A stretch of 63,486 bases of DNA from Pontiellaceae bacterium (GTDB taxonomy: Bacteria; Verrucomicrobiota; Kiritimatiellia; Kiritimatiellales; Pontiellaceae). Made by a program: the position numbers and the translations under genes. The DNA is taken from NCBI GenBank assembly GCA_016937945.1, contig JAFGVP010000061.1:1-63486 (forward strand). The letters are read 5' to 3'. Under the pieces are notes generated by a model. That model did not search any database, was not told the DNA's origin, and saw nothing but the letters and a program-made list of their open reading frames with translations. Shown here piece after piece: positions 42,964-51,305 of this stretch. How positions within the stretch are numbered: position 1 is the first letter of the stretch; the number at the start of each line of letters is the position of its first letter.

Positions 42964-43371
42964 CTAGAAAGAAAGCGCCGCCAAACCGCCGACCATCACA
43001 AGAATCAGGACGGTAATGACGCCCACAACAACGATACTCAGCACCCACGCCAGCACCGTGGCTCCCAGCGCTTTCCCATACGTTGTGTTGAAGATCGGCA
43101 TTGCGATCAGTGCCGCAATAAAGAAACCGGCAATCGCTCCAAGCACCGTACCGATCACAGGAACCACACTGCATAACCCGGAGAGAATGGCTGAGGCGAT
43201 CCCGCCGAGAATGGTGGCTCCCAGCGCCTTGCCGAAAGAGCGGTTCTCAATCCCGGCGATGCGCGCCCCCCAGAGCAGAAAACCCGCCTGAATAAAGAGC
43301 CCGACAATCAATCCGAAAATGACCAGCAGAAGTACCGGCCCGATCATTTGCATATTCCAATCCATGTCCAT
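42964..43371 (-). CDS. Hydrophobic membrane protein with an internal repeat
   Basis: 135 residues and four or so helices rich in Gly, Ala and Ile. Two similar stretches, RSFGKALGATILGGIASAI and TTYGKALGATVLAWVLSIV, suggest an internal duplication of a helical hairpin. No known family is recognised. It lies 73 bases upstream of the helicase start on the same strand. Confidence 0.65.
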   Translation of the reverse strand: MDMDWNMQMIGPVLLLVIFGLIVGLFIQAGFLLWGARIAGIENRSFGKALGATILGGIASAILSGLCSVVPVIGTVLGAIAGFFIAALIAMPIFNTTYGKALGATVLAWVLSIVVVGVITVLILVMVGGLAALSF

Positions 43372-43399
43372 TCCCGTCCCCCCTTGCTTTCGCTTTGCA

Positions 43400-43784
43400 C
43401 TAAAAACGGTGCCACGGACAGGTGCCGCAACAGCGCATGCAATGCACTTTAATCAATGAATCGCCCGATTGCCCATCAGGAAGCTGAAATATATTCAGTC
43501 CGGCGCGGCATAAAAAAGACGCCCCGATAACCCATTGCCCGCAGCAGTCCGGCAACCAGTTCCTGCATGTCGTCCCAGGCCAAATGAAGGACACAGTCTT
43601 TGATGAATTCATCTGAGCGGACAATAATGTCTTTCCCCAGCTCACCCACGTCCACAGCCGGTTCCGTCTGTTTCTTTTTCGGAACCTCCCCCTTGGCAAG
43701 CGACTTGAGTTCGGACCAAACATCGGAATTTAACGAGAATACAGTCTGGATTGCTCCCAGTGTATTTCTGGATACCACGGACAC
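43400..43784 (-). pseudogene. Remnant of an Mrr-type restriction endonuclease
   Basis: SEFIKD-type text is followed by LAWDDMQELVAGLLRAMGYR, a hallmark of the domain before an Mrr catalytic core. After this the frame ends in unrelated residues, but another frame continues with LNIFQLPDGQSGDSLIKVHC, close to the DIxxxPDGxG...IKVQVK core, so a frameshift is apparent. The N-terminus also lacks an ATG; coding similarity continues upstream of the GTG at 43784 to a TGA. The PD-(D/E)xK site is not complete. A decayed defence gene. Confidence 0.6.
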
Positions 43785-43935
43785 ATCATCCCGCTTATAC
43801 CCCGCCAGATGGTGATATACTTTTGCGATACTTTTAGGAAGCGAATCGAGCGGAACCCAGTTGCATCGGTTTTTTCAGAAACAGCAAAAACAGTCTATAA
43901 ACCCCTGTTATATTGGGTTTTTTCGAGCGAAGGAA

Positions 43936-44011
43936 TGGAGCCAATGATCGGATTCGAACCGATGACCTGCTCATTACGAATGAGCTGCTCTACCAGCTGA
44001 GCTACATTGGC
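43936..44011 (-). tRNA. tRNA-Thr (anticodon CGT)
   Basis: A clean cloverleaf on the minus strand: acceptor GCCAATG/CATTGGC, D arm GCTC-AGCTGGTA-GAGC, anticodon stem GCTCA/TGAGC with loop TTCGTAA (anticodon CGT, reading ACG), and T arm ATCGG-TTCGAAT-CCGAT. The discriminator base is T, and CCA is encoded in the DNA. Confidence 0.93.
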
Positions 44012-44092
44012 CAATGAAATGAGGGAACGTGTTTACGAAAATGTGCCTGACGGGTCAACCTGCATTTGCCGGATTTTTCGGGGAACGCAGAT

Positions 44093-44917
44093 TTACTCAA
44101 CCGCTGACAGCCGGCTTAGCTGAAGATTCAGGTCCTGCCAGAGCGTCGACGTGGAGAACTCAGGATAGCGGCCGCCGCGATCGGCCATCTCAAGAACCGT
44201 GATCCATTCAGAACCTTCCACATGCACGGTCTCAAGCCGGAAATCATCGAGTACCCGACGCGAGGCCAGCGTAACCTGATCGCATTCCACGATAGACTGG
44301 ATAACCCGGCGTTTGGTCAACTGCTCCGACCGGACACTGAAATCGGCATTTTCAATCGAGGCCAATTCGTTCCCCTTTTCATCCAGCCACATAATCCGGG
44401 TTTTCCTAAGCTGAAGCCGGGTCTTGGCATTGATAACATCGGGAGGGAAAACGGGAGTCGGATCACTACCCGCCATCCGAACCGGATTGAGTCCGACCAC
44501 GGAACCGAGCCGCTGACCGAACCCGTGCAGGACCAGCGGCTCCCAGTTTCCGGTTGCGGGAACGCGTCGGAAACGAACCTTGGCGCCGTCCAGCCGCATT
44601 TCACGGACAAACGGCGCTCCTTTTCTGAAACGGGAAAACCAGTCAAACCGGAGCCGGACATCGGGAAATTCCATTCCGTTCAGCGTCAGCTCCTCGAGCC
44701 GGAATCCCAGCAAGGGAGTTGCTCCGCACCGTTTAAGCGAAACCTGCAGCCGGGTTCCGTTTGAAATCTTATCGATCACCACAGAACGAACGCCATCGGT
44801 GCGGGAAATCACCTGCACACCAATATAGAGGATCAGCAGAACCAGCCCGGCGGCAATCAGCCTGCGCCGGAGCCCAAACCGCCTCGCCTTCCTGTCGACT
44901 GATTTTTTCTTAGCCAT
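44093..44917 (-). CDS. Membrane-anchored protein of unknown function
   Basis: 274 residues from the ATG at 44917 (MAKKKSVDRKARRFG). The basic N-terminus and one helix (LIAAGLVLLILYIGVQVI) suggest a protein facing the periplasm. The rest has alternating strands (LQVSLKRCGATPLLGFRLEE, LNGMEFPDVRLRFDWF) resembling AsmA/DUF748-like periplasmic proteins, though the match is weak. Its start overlaps the proC stop by 8 bases, so the two are coupled. Confidence 0.7.
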   Translation of the reverse strand: MAKKKSVDRKARRFGLRRRLIAAGLVLLILYIGVQVISRTDGVRSVVIDKISNGTRLQVSLKRCGATPLLGFRLEELTLNGMEFPDVRLRFDWFSRFRKGAPFVREMRLDGAKVRFRRVPATGNWEPLVLHGFGQRLGSVVGLNPVRMAGSDPTPVFPPDVINAKTRLQLRKTRIMWLDEKGNELASIENADFSVRSEQLTKRRVIQSIVECDQVTLASRRVLDDFRLETVHVEGSEWITVLEMADRGGRYPEFSTSTLWQDLNLQLSRLSAVE

Positions 44918-45707
44918 TGGCCAGTTCCCGGGAGCGCGACTGCGCCGCCAGCAGCGCCGCCACAACGGAATCCTTCACACCGCGTTCTTCCATGGTGGTG
45001 ATCGCGGCATGCGTGGTTCCGCCCTTGGAAGTCACTTTACGCCGCAATTCATCGGCTTCCTCGCCGGACTCCTTCATCAATTTGGCGGCGCCGGACACGG
45101 TTGCAAGAGCGAGCTCCCGCGCGGTCTCCTTTTCAAGCCCCATCTGCTCCGCAGCCTCCAGCATGCCTTCCAGCAGATAAAACACATACGCCGGCCCGCT
45201 GCCGCTCAACGCAGTAACCGCATCGATCTCTTCCTCGGTTACAATCCTGGCCACACCGACCGCGCCCATCAGCTTTTGCGCAAGCTGCACATCTGCTTCT
45301 GTCGCGAATTCGCCTGCTGCGATTCCGGCGGCCCCCTCGCCGACCAGCGCAGGAGTATTCGGCATCACCCGAACAACGCGGGTGGGTTTTTCTCCCGCAA
45401 TTTTCTGCGAAGGAATACCCGCCATGATGCTGACCACCAGCGCATCCGATTTGAGCGAGCTTTCTATCTCCGGCCAGATTGCCGGAAAAATCTGCGGTTT
45501 TACGGCAAGCACCACGACATCCGACTGCGCAACAGCGGCGGCATTATCGGTGGAACGTCCCACACCATACTGCTCGGTGAAATGGTCCAGCCGCACCTCA
45601 TTAATATCCGTCACGCAGACCTCGCCGGCTTCAACCACATTCTGTTTCACAATCCCCGCAACGATGGCCTCCGCCATATTGCCCGCTCCAATAAATACAA
45701 TGTTCAT
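44910..45707 (-). CDS. proC: Pyrroline-5-carboxylate reductase
   Basis: Reduces 1-pyrroline-5-carboxylate to proline, the last step of proline synthesis. 265 residues. The NAD(P)-binding MNIVFIGAGNMAEAIVAGI, RVVRVMPNTPALVGEGAAGI, and the C-terminal signature AVTALSGSGPAYVFYLLEGM with KVTSKGGTTHAAI are clear. The ATG at 45707 is chosen over the longer frame because it starts exactly at the Rossmann strand. It lies 80 bases after yggS, the common bacterial pairing of these genes. Confidence 0.96.
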   Translation of the reverse strand: MNIVFIGAGNMAEAIVAGIVKQNVVEAGEVCVTDINEVRLDHFTEQYGVGRSTDNAAAVAQSDVVVLAVKPQIFPAIWPEIESSLKSDALVVSIMAGIPSQKIAGEKPTRVVRVMPNTPALVGEGAAGIAAGEFATEADVQLAQKLMGAVGVARIVTEEEIDAVTALSGSGPAYVFYLLEGMLEAAEQMGLEKETARELALATVSGAAKLMKESGEEADELRRKVTSKGGTTHAAITTMEERGVKDSVVAALLAAQSRSRELANG

Positions 45708-45787
45708 TTTTTCACCATCCGTTCGCAAACTCGCTCAAGACAAAAAGCTCACAAAGTAAACTCTTCGTGCGCTTTGAGCCTTCGTGT

Positions 45788-46471
45788 TTATTTATAATTC
45801 CGTGCTCCAAACAAATCGGTTCCGATGCGCACCCAGGTACTGCCCTCTTCAATCGCGATTTCGAGATCGTGCGACATTCCCATCGAGAGCTCCGACAGCG
45901 GCGTCCCGGTTTCGACCTGAATCCGGTCGCGCAGCTCGCGCAGGGCGATAAAGTGCGTCCGCGCCTTTTCGGGGTCGGGCGTAAACGGCGGAATGGTCAT
46001 CAGGCCATGAACCTCCACCTTCGACATCCGGTTGGCAGCCTCCACCGCATCGGCCACTTCCTCCGGTCTCATGCCCGATTTGGAGGATTCGCCGGACACA
46101 TTCACCTGCAGCAGGATCGGCAGGGCTGTCGCCGCATGACTGTCGAGCGCCTCCATCAGCTTGACGGAGTCGATGGAATGAATCATGTGAAACAGGTTGG
46201 CGGCAATCCGCGCTTTATTGCTCTGCAGATGACCGATCAGATGCCACTCCAGATTCGGAGGACACACTGGAACCTTGAGCTGCGCCTCCTGCACTTTGTT
46301 TTCGCCGAAAAGGCGTAGACCGCAGGCCGCCGCTTCCTGTACGGCTTCGGCCGGCTTGGTTTTGGATACGGCCAGCAACCGCACGCTGTCACGCGGCCGG
46401 CCCGCCTTTTTGCAGGCGGCGGCAATACGCTGCTCCACCATTTCAAGCCGTTCTGCAAAGGAATCACTCAT
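45788..46471 (-). CDS. yggS: YggS-family pyridoxal phosphate homeostasis protein
   Basis: Binds PLP and helps balance the vitamin B6 pool; it has no known enzymatic reaction. 227 residues. The PLP-binding Lys is in VRLLAVSKTKPAEAV. Other signatures are LFGENKVQEAQLK, LEWHLIGHLQSNKA and LSMGMSHDLEIAIEEGSTWV followed by RIGTDLFG. The start at 46471 (MSDSFAERLEM) fits the family. It sits upstream of proC on the same strand. Confidence 0.95.
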   Translation of the reverse strand: MSDSFAERLEMVEQRIAAACKKAGRPRDSVRLLAVSKTKPAEAVQEAAACGLRLFGENKVQEAQLKVPVCPPNLEWHLIGHLQSNKARIAANLFHMIHSIDSVKLMEALDSHAATALPILLQVNVSGESSKSGMRPEEVADAVEAANRMSKVEVHGLMTIPPFTPDPEKARTHFIALRELRDRIQVETGTPLSELSMGMSHDLEIAIEEGSTWVRIGTDLFGARNYK

Positions 46472-46543
46472 ACTGCACCCTGATGTGTTGAAGATCTTTC
46501 GTTCTGCTTGAACACATACCTGCATTCCGACTAGGGTTAAAGT

Positions 46544-47299
46544 ATGAAAGCGTCAAAACTATTGTTTGCGGCCCTGCTCTGCCCGCTCCTGTCGGCATCA
46601 GCCGGTCCTGAAGTGGATCGCATGCTGGATGAATACAGCAATGTGAAAACCGTGACCTGCCAGATCCGCCGTACCAAGGAAGGCGATCTCGGCAAGATGA
46701 AATTTCTCAGCCGGGTTTACTGGACCGCCGATCATCAGCTGCATGCGGAAGGTATCTCCCCGGTCAAGCGCCGGACCATTGTGGACGGCCGGAGCCTCTG
46801 GCAATATGCCGAAGGGGATCCAAAGGGATTCTCTCGGCCGATCGATCAGCTTTCCGACCAGATGCGCATCTCGCTGGAAATGGTTCCGGGAACCGCCATG
46901 GATCACCTGCTCCGGCTCAAAGGCATGGAGGAGTCCGCGTTGCCCGCAGATGAGTCCGGCACCCGGCGGATCGCCATCCAGCTTGAGAAACAATATGTCG
47001 TAATGACGCTCGACGCCGCCGGCCGGCTTTCCAGTCTGGAGTTTTTCAGCTCGGAGGACATGACCACGCGACTGGCGAGTTATCGGTACAGTGATTTCTC
47101 GGAAGCGGTCGCCGGCGTCTGGGTGCCGATGACCCACGCCATTGAGATGAACGGCACCAACGGAAGCTTTCAGGAAATCGTTAAAGTCGACCGCTTTATC
47201 GCCAATGAGCCGATTGCGGAATCACTCTTTATCGCTTCGAGTTTCTTCGACAAGGACGTTGACTTTGTTGATGATTTTGCAAAAATTTACCCCGAGTAA
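46544..47299 (+). CDS. LolA-like periplasmic protein
   Basis: 251 residues. Signal peptide KASKLLFAALLCPLLSASAG, then a LolA/LolB-like beta layout: NVKTVTCQIRRTKEGDLGKM, KFLSRVYWTADHQLHAEG, and VDGRSLWQYAEG, the place where LolA has DGxxLWxYD. The protein may carry lipoproteins or bind a hydrophobic ligand in the periplasm. It begins a plus-strand run of exported proteins (46.5-50.1 kb). Confidence 0.7.
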   Translation: MKASKLLFAALLCPLLSASAGPEVDRMLDEYSNVKTVTCQIRRTKEGDLGKMKFLSRVYWTADHQLHAEGISPVKRRTIVDGRSLWQYAEGDPKGFSRPIDQLSDQMRISLEMVPGTAMDHLLRLKGMEESALPADESGTRRIAIQLEKQYVVMTLDAAGRLSSLEFFSSEDMTTRLASYRYSDFSEAVAGVWVPMTHAIEMNGTNGSFQEIVKVDRFIANEPIAESLFIASSFFDKDVDFVDDFAKIYPE

Positions 47300-47345
47300 A
47301 ACGGATTGCGGGATGCCCCGCTTTAACGAAAACAAGGAGAAGAAC

Positions 47346-47636
47346 ATGAAGAAACTGATCGCAGGCGCATTGATGGCTGCCATGGTTCTCGCGCTGAGCC
47401 CGAGCCAGGCAACTGCAGGTGAAGGCCGTGGAGGAGTAGCTGGCTTTTTGGCAGGATGTTGCCTAGGAGTCCGTGCAGGTTTGGACTACAACGATGGGAA
47501 GACCATTCACTGGCGTGACTGGACCCCGCTTATCCCCTACGCTGGCGTTGTGTTCTCTATTTGGAACGGCATTGACTGCGCAGGAGGAATGACTCGCGCT
47601 GATTTTGTCGAACAGTATGGATCGACCTATTATTAA
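47346..47636 (+). CDS. Small secreted protein of unknown function
   Basis: 96 residues with an AAGGAGA ribosome site and a signal peptide (KKLIAGALMAAMVLALSPSQATA). The mature part has GGVAGFLAGCCLGVRAGLDY and WTPLIPYAGVVFSIWNGIDC, a Gly-rich hydrophobic middle that may enter a membrane. No family is recognised. The hairpin at 47659-47701 is its likely terminator. Confidence 0.75.
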   Translation: MKKLIAGALMAAMVLALSPSQATAGEGRGGVAGFLAGCCLGVRAGLDYNDGKTIHWRDWTPLIPYAGVVFSIWNGIDCAGGMTRADFVEQYGSTYY

Positions 47637-47649
47637 TCGATTCCCTGTT

Positions 47650-48465
47650 ATGCTGAAGAAGAACATTCCAACGATTCTCATCGTGGGAATGTTCTTTTTT
47701 TCCGGATATTGCCTAGCCGGATCACTGGAACTGGCGGAAGACCTGTTTGCAAAAGAAGAGTGGGATCTCTGCCTGCGCGAATGCCGGCGCGGTCAGCTGG
47801 AACAGGAAACCCCGGCGGAACGGATGGAGTTGCTGCAGGCGGTCTGCATGGTTCGCACGGGAAAGGAAGCGGCGCAAACGGTCCCGCTTTTTGAGCATCT
47901 TGTTCAGGAAAGCCGCGACCGCCGGATCACGATACTGGCCGCTTATGAACTGGGCCGGATTCAATGGCAGTTGAATCAACCGAACGCAGCCCTGAAATCT
48001 TTTTCAACCACTTTTGCCGGTGCATCCGACAAAGAGCTCTTCCTTCATGCTGCCTGCTCGCTGTTCCTGCTGATGAAGGAATATCCCGAACTGAAAGCGG
48101 GACAGGACGCCCTGATCAGTCAGATCAGCACCTCGCGAACACTTTGGTACGGCGCGCTCTTCAAACAATGTGCCCGACCGGAAGCCACCAAAACGCAGAC
48201 CGCGGCACCCGGCCTCTTTATTCGTTTTTATCGCAATCAGATCAGCCCTGCCATCGGAGCCCGCTGCAATCTGGCGCCGAGCTGCTCCGAATATTTTGTG
48301 CAGGCAAAAGGAAAACATGGCTGGCTCGCCATCCCGATGATCGGCGACCGCTTTATCCGTGAGCCCGATGTGAACAAACTCAAAATAACCCCGGTTATCA
48401 TGAAGGATGGACTGATTCGCTATCAGGACTTGCTGGATGATCACGACTTCTGGATGAACCCATGA
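47650..48465 (+). CDS. Secreted TPR-like protein with C-terminal YidD domain
   Basis: 271 residues from the ATG at 47650. Signal peptide KKNIPTILIVGMFFFSGYCLA. A helical TPR-like region (~25-170: ELAEDLFAKEEWDLCLRECR, AYELGRIQWQLNQPNAALKS) follows. Residues ~188-265 match YidD, the small membrane-insertion helper protein (FIRFYRNQISPAIGARCNLA, PSCSEYFVQAKGKHG; Cys206, Cys212). Normal YidD is ~85 residues, cytoplasmic and membrane-peripheral, so a secreted fused form is unusual. An ATGA overlap couples it to the next TPR gene. Its signal-peptide codons coincide with a terminator hairpin. Confidence 0.8.
   Translation: MLKKNIPTILIVGMFFFSGYCLAGSLELAEDLFAKEEWDLCLRECRRGQLEQETPAERMELLQAVCMVRTGKEAAQTVPLFEHLVQESRDRRITILAAYELGRIQWQLNQPNAALKSFSTTFAGASDKELFLHAACSLFLLMKEYPELKAGQDALISQISTSRTLWYGALFKQCARPEATKTQTAAPGLFIRFYRNQISPAIGARCNLAPSCSEYFVQAKGKHGWLAIPMIGDRFIREPDVNKLKITPVIMKDGLIRYQDLLDDHDFWMNP
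47659..47701 (+). terminator. Terminator hairpin overlapping the start of the TPR-YidD gene
   Basis: The arms AAGAACATTCC (47659-47669) and GGAATGTTCTT (47686-47696) pair perfectly, the inner ACGAT/ATCGT extends the stem, and a run of T follows. It lies 23 bases after the stop of the 96-residue gene. Confidence 0.8.
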
Positions 48466-49331
48466 ACCGACCGATTTTAGTCTCACTCCTCAGCGCATGT
48501 TCACTGACCGCGGCGCAGGCCCAGAACACGACGTTTACGCTCGCAAGGGAGCTGCTCAACGAAGAGCAGTATTCGCTGGCCGCCATCGAATTCCGCCGGG
48601 CCGCCATGGAATCCGAAGCGCCGGACCAGCAGGCCGCGTCTTATCTTTTTGCGGGCTATGCCTATCTCAACGCCCGACAACCGGACTTTACGGGCGAAAT
48701 GCTCGACCGAGCCGAAGAGGCCGACCAATCCTCGCGGTACCGTTGCGAAAATACCCTGTTGAATGCAGAGAATGCCTACGCCGCCCGCGATACCGACATG
48801 GCGTTGTACTACTATGACCTGTTGGCGGAAGAGCCGGAGGCGGCGGGTTTTCGTCAATTTGCCCTGCGCCGCGCCGCGGCCATTGATCTGGGACATCGCG
48901 ACTGGCAGGCCGCGCGCCGGCGGCTGGAACCGCTGGGCGATGCTGCGACCCTTCAGCTGGAAGCCATCGATGCCTATGCAGCCGGTCAGGATAAGAGTCC
49001 GGCACTCGGCGGCCTGCTGGGCTTGATTCCGGGATTGGGATACTGGTATTCCGGCGAAACCGCCAACGGCTTCCGCAGCCTGATCCTTAACTCGCTCTTC
49101 ATGTACGGCATGGCCGATACCGCGGATGACGATGAATGGGGAGCCTTCGCGATCATCACCTTTTTTGAAGTCACCTGGTATTCGGGAAGCATTTATGGAG
49201 GGATCGACGCCGCCCAGCGATACAATCAGGAGCGACTCGCCAATGCCCTCGATGTGATCGAAGGCGACATGGGGTATCGTCCCGACTCCTCCACCGTGGT
49301 TCCTCTCTTCAAGCTCAACCTTGAATTCTAA
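48462..49331 (+). CDS. Secreted TPR-like protein
   Basis: 289 residues. Signal peptide NRPILVSLLSACSLTAAQAQ. Helical repeats (FTLARELLNEEQYSLAAIEF, ASYLFAGYAYLNARQPDF, TDMALYYYDLLAEEPEAAGF) are followed by a hydrophobic Gly-rich part (GGLLGLIPGLGYWYSGETAN, SLFMYGMADTADDDEWGAFA) like that in membrane proteins that often follow YidD-type genes. It overlaps the YidD-fusion stop by 4 bases. Function unknown; probably works with the YidD-fusion partner. Confidence 0.75.
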   Translation: MNRPILVSLLSACSLTAAQAQNTTFTLARELLNEEQYSLAAIEFRRAAMESEAPDQQAASYLFAGYAYLNARQPDFTGEMLDRAEEADQSSRYRCENTLLNAENAYAARDTDMALYYYDLLAEEPEAAGFRQFALRRAAAIDLGHRDWQAARRRLEPLGDAATLQLEAIDAYAAGQDKSPALGGLLGLIPGLGYWYSGETANGFRSLILNSLFMYGMADTADDDEWGAFAIITFFEVTWYSGSIYGGIDAAQRYNQERLANALDVIEGDMGYRPDSSTVVPLFKLNLEF

Positions 49332-49333
49332 CG

Positions 49334-50089
49334 ATGCGCCGGCGCCTGTTTTTCAGCCTTCTCGCCCTGCTGCTTCCGGCATCGCCCTTTCTTCATGCAG
49401 AAGAAATCCGTTTTCCGATCGGCGAGCAGGCCACGTATTCGATTCACTGGGGCCTGCTGAACTGCGGAACATCCACCTTCCGTTGCGAGGAGATTGAAGA
49501 AAACGGGAAAACCATGATCCGCGTGCGGGTGCAGGCCAGAAGCAACTGGCTCGTCTCCACGATTTATCCCGTTGAGGACACCGTCGATTGCTACATCGAT
49601 CCCGCCACCGGCCAATCGGTCCGGCTCGAAAAGAGCACGTCCGAGGGTGAAAAGATCTGCAGGGACATCCTGACCATCGACCGGGAAAACAATACCGCCG
49701 AATGGATCAGCGAAAGCGATAATATTTCCACCAACTACCCGATTGAAGCCGGCGCGTGCGATGCGGTTTCCTTTCTCTATGCCTTCCGCGCCCATGCCTT
49801 CACTCCGGATGTCCCGCAGCCGTTCAGCATTGTGGTCGACACCGCCCTGCACGGCATCACCATTACCGCCGGCGGAACAGACCGCAAAAAGGTGGGGGCC
49901 CTTGGAAAGGTATTGTGCCGTCGTTATACGGTAGCCCCGGAACGGGACGATCTGTTTGTCCGCAAGATTCCTCAGATGATCTGGCTGAGCGATGACGAAC
50001 GCAAAATCCTAATCCGCATGGACCTGAAGGTGCCGGTCGGAAAAGCGCGCATTGAGCTCGATGAATATATTCCGCCGTTGCAGAGATAG
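49334..50089 (+). CDS. DUF3108 exported protein
   Basis: 251 residues with a signal peptide (RRRLFFSLLALLLPASPFLHA). The DUF3108 signature is visible: FPIGEQATYSIHWGLLNCGT, STIYPVEDTVDCYIDPATGQ and, near the end, MIWLSDDERKILIRMDLKVP. Thought to be periplasmic and of unknown function. It starts 2 bases after the previous stop, ending the envelope run. It is convergent with holA, 5 bases apart. Confidence 0.85.
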   Translation: MRRRLFFSLLALLLPASPFLHAEEIRFPIGEQATYSIHWGLLNCGTSTFRCEEIEENGKTMIRVRVQARSNWLVSTIYPVEDTVDCYIDPATGQSVRLEKSTSEGEKICRDILTIDRENNTAEWISESDNISTNYPIEAGACDAVSFLYAFRAHAFTPDVPQPFSIVVDTALHGITITAGGTDRKKVGALGKVLCRRYTVAPERDDLFVRKIPQMIWLSDDERKILIRMDLKVPVGKARIELDEYIPPLQR

Positions 50090-50094
50090 CGGAT

Positions 50095-51192
50095 TTAGCG
50101 GGTCCGGCGCCGCGGGGCACACAGACGCGCCAGCAGGGTTTCCACCATCAGCTCATGCGGAATCGACCCTTCCGAAAGCATGCGTTCGTGCGTATCCACC
50201 ACCAACCGCTTCGACGCTGTCAGACGGCTTACCGGAAACGGCGCGGCCTGGTTTGCAATCTTCGACGCACGAAACCAATGCATCTTGCGCGGATCGTCGG
50301 GCATCGCGGAAAAATAGTCATCCAGCTCCGGATCCGAACTCCACTGAATCTTATTTCCGTTCAATCGCAGCCAGCCCGCATCAATATATTCCCGGAAACG
50401 CAACAGGTTCTGAAACAGGGATTCCAGCTGGATGATCAGTCCGACCGAGGTCTGTTTCTGGAAAAGCAGCTGGCGGAAAATACGTATCGCATCGCCCAGT
50501 CGTCCTTCGGCGACCGCATCGGTAAAATCCCAGGCAATCGCCTCGCCGGAGGCCGACGTGATGATCTGAACATCGGCAACCGTGATGGTTTTATCCTCTC
50601 CCTTGAAGAGCACCATCTTTTCCACTTCGTTCATGATCTGGCGGGTTTCGAAGCCGGTCTTTTCCACAAAGGCATCCACGGCTGCGGAATCGATGGTGTA
50701 TCCCTCGCGGCGGAAGAGGGCTGCGGCGCGCTGCACCGCCACCGGGCGGGCTTCATAATCGCGCTCCGGCATACTGTATTCCTCGATTTCGCAGACCTCC
50801 TTGACCGCTTTGTAGAAGGCGGTGCGCTTATCGATGCCGGACGCGGAAATGACGAGGAACTGGTCCGGCGCCAGTCCGGCCTTGAGGTCGGAGGTCAGCT
50901 CGCCAAGCAGGCGTTTAACCCGTTCATTCTTCATCAGAACCGCATTGGCCAGAAAGCTTACATCGCGAAACCAGACCACCTTCTTGCCGCCGAAAAGTCC
51001 GACCGTGCGGAAGGCCGCCAGACACTGATCCACAGCCGCGGCGGCATCGTCGATCTTCCCGGCATCGCCGCTGATAATCTCCAGCGCCAACCCCTGCTCG
51101 GCCGCCGGACAAAGCTTATCAACCCGGCCGCGCGCATTCGTGCTCACCAGATATTCATCGTTTCCGCAGTAAAAAAATATGTTATCCGCCAT
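50095..51192 (-). CDS. holA: DNA polymerase III subunit delta
   Basis: Part of the clamp loader; it opens the beta clamp. 365 residues. The N-terminal NIFFYCGNDEYLVSTNAR resembles the HolA start. Further signatures are GLFGGKKVVWFRDVSFLA, VDAFVEKTGFETRQIMNEVE and IRIFRQLLFQKQTSVGLII. A weakly conserved family, so the call rests on overall order and length. Divergent from the HIT gene. Confidence 0.85.
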   Translation of the reverse strand: MADNIFFYCGNDEYLVSTNARGRVDKLCPAAEQGLALEIISGDAGKIDDAAAAVDQCLAAFRTVGLFGGKKVVWFRDVSFLANAVLMKNERVKRLLGELTSDLKAGLAPDQFLVISASGIDKRTAFYKAVKEVCEIEEYSMPERDYEARPVAVQRAAALFRREGYTIDSAAVDAFVEKTGFETRQIMNEVEKMVLFKGEDKTITVADVQIITSASGEAIAWDFTDAVAEGRLGDAIRIFRQLLFQKQTSVGLIIQLESLFQNLLRFREYIDAGWLRLNGNKIQWSSDPELDDYFSAMPDDPRKMHWFRASKIANQAAPFPVSRLTASKRLVVDTHERMLSEGSIPHELMVETLLARLCAPRRRTR

Positions 51193-51305
51193 CCGCTACT
51201 TCCTCTTCCAATCCGGAGAAGATATGATTTAATGCGGCCGTTTTAAATCGAAATCATGAAGAGCATTCAGGCGGACGGGCTGCGCCCCGTCGGAAAGGAA
51301 TGGCA

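Noticed and set aside
43896..43924. Hairpin AAACCC/GGGTTT with a T-run on the plus strand
   Set aside because: No plus-strand gene ends upstream, and in the tRNA direction it lacks a T-run, so no role could be assigned.
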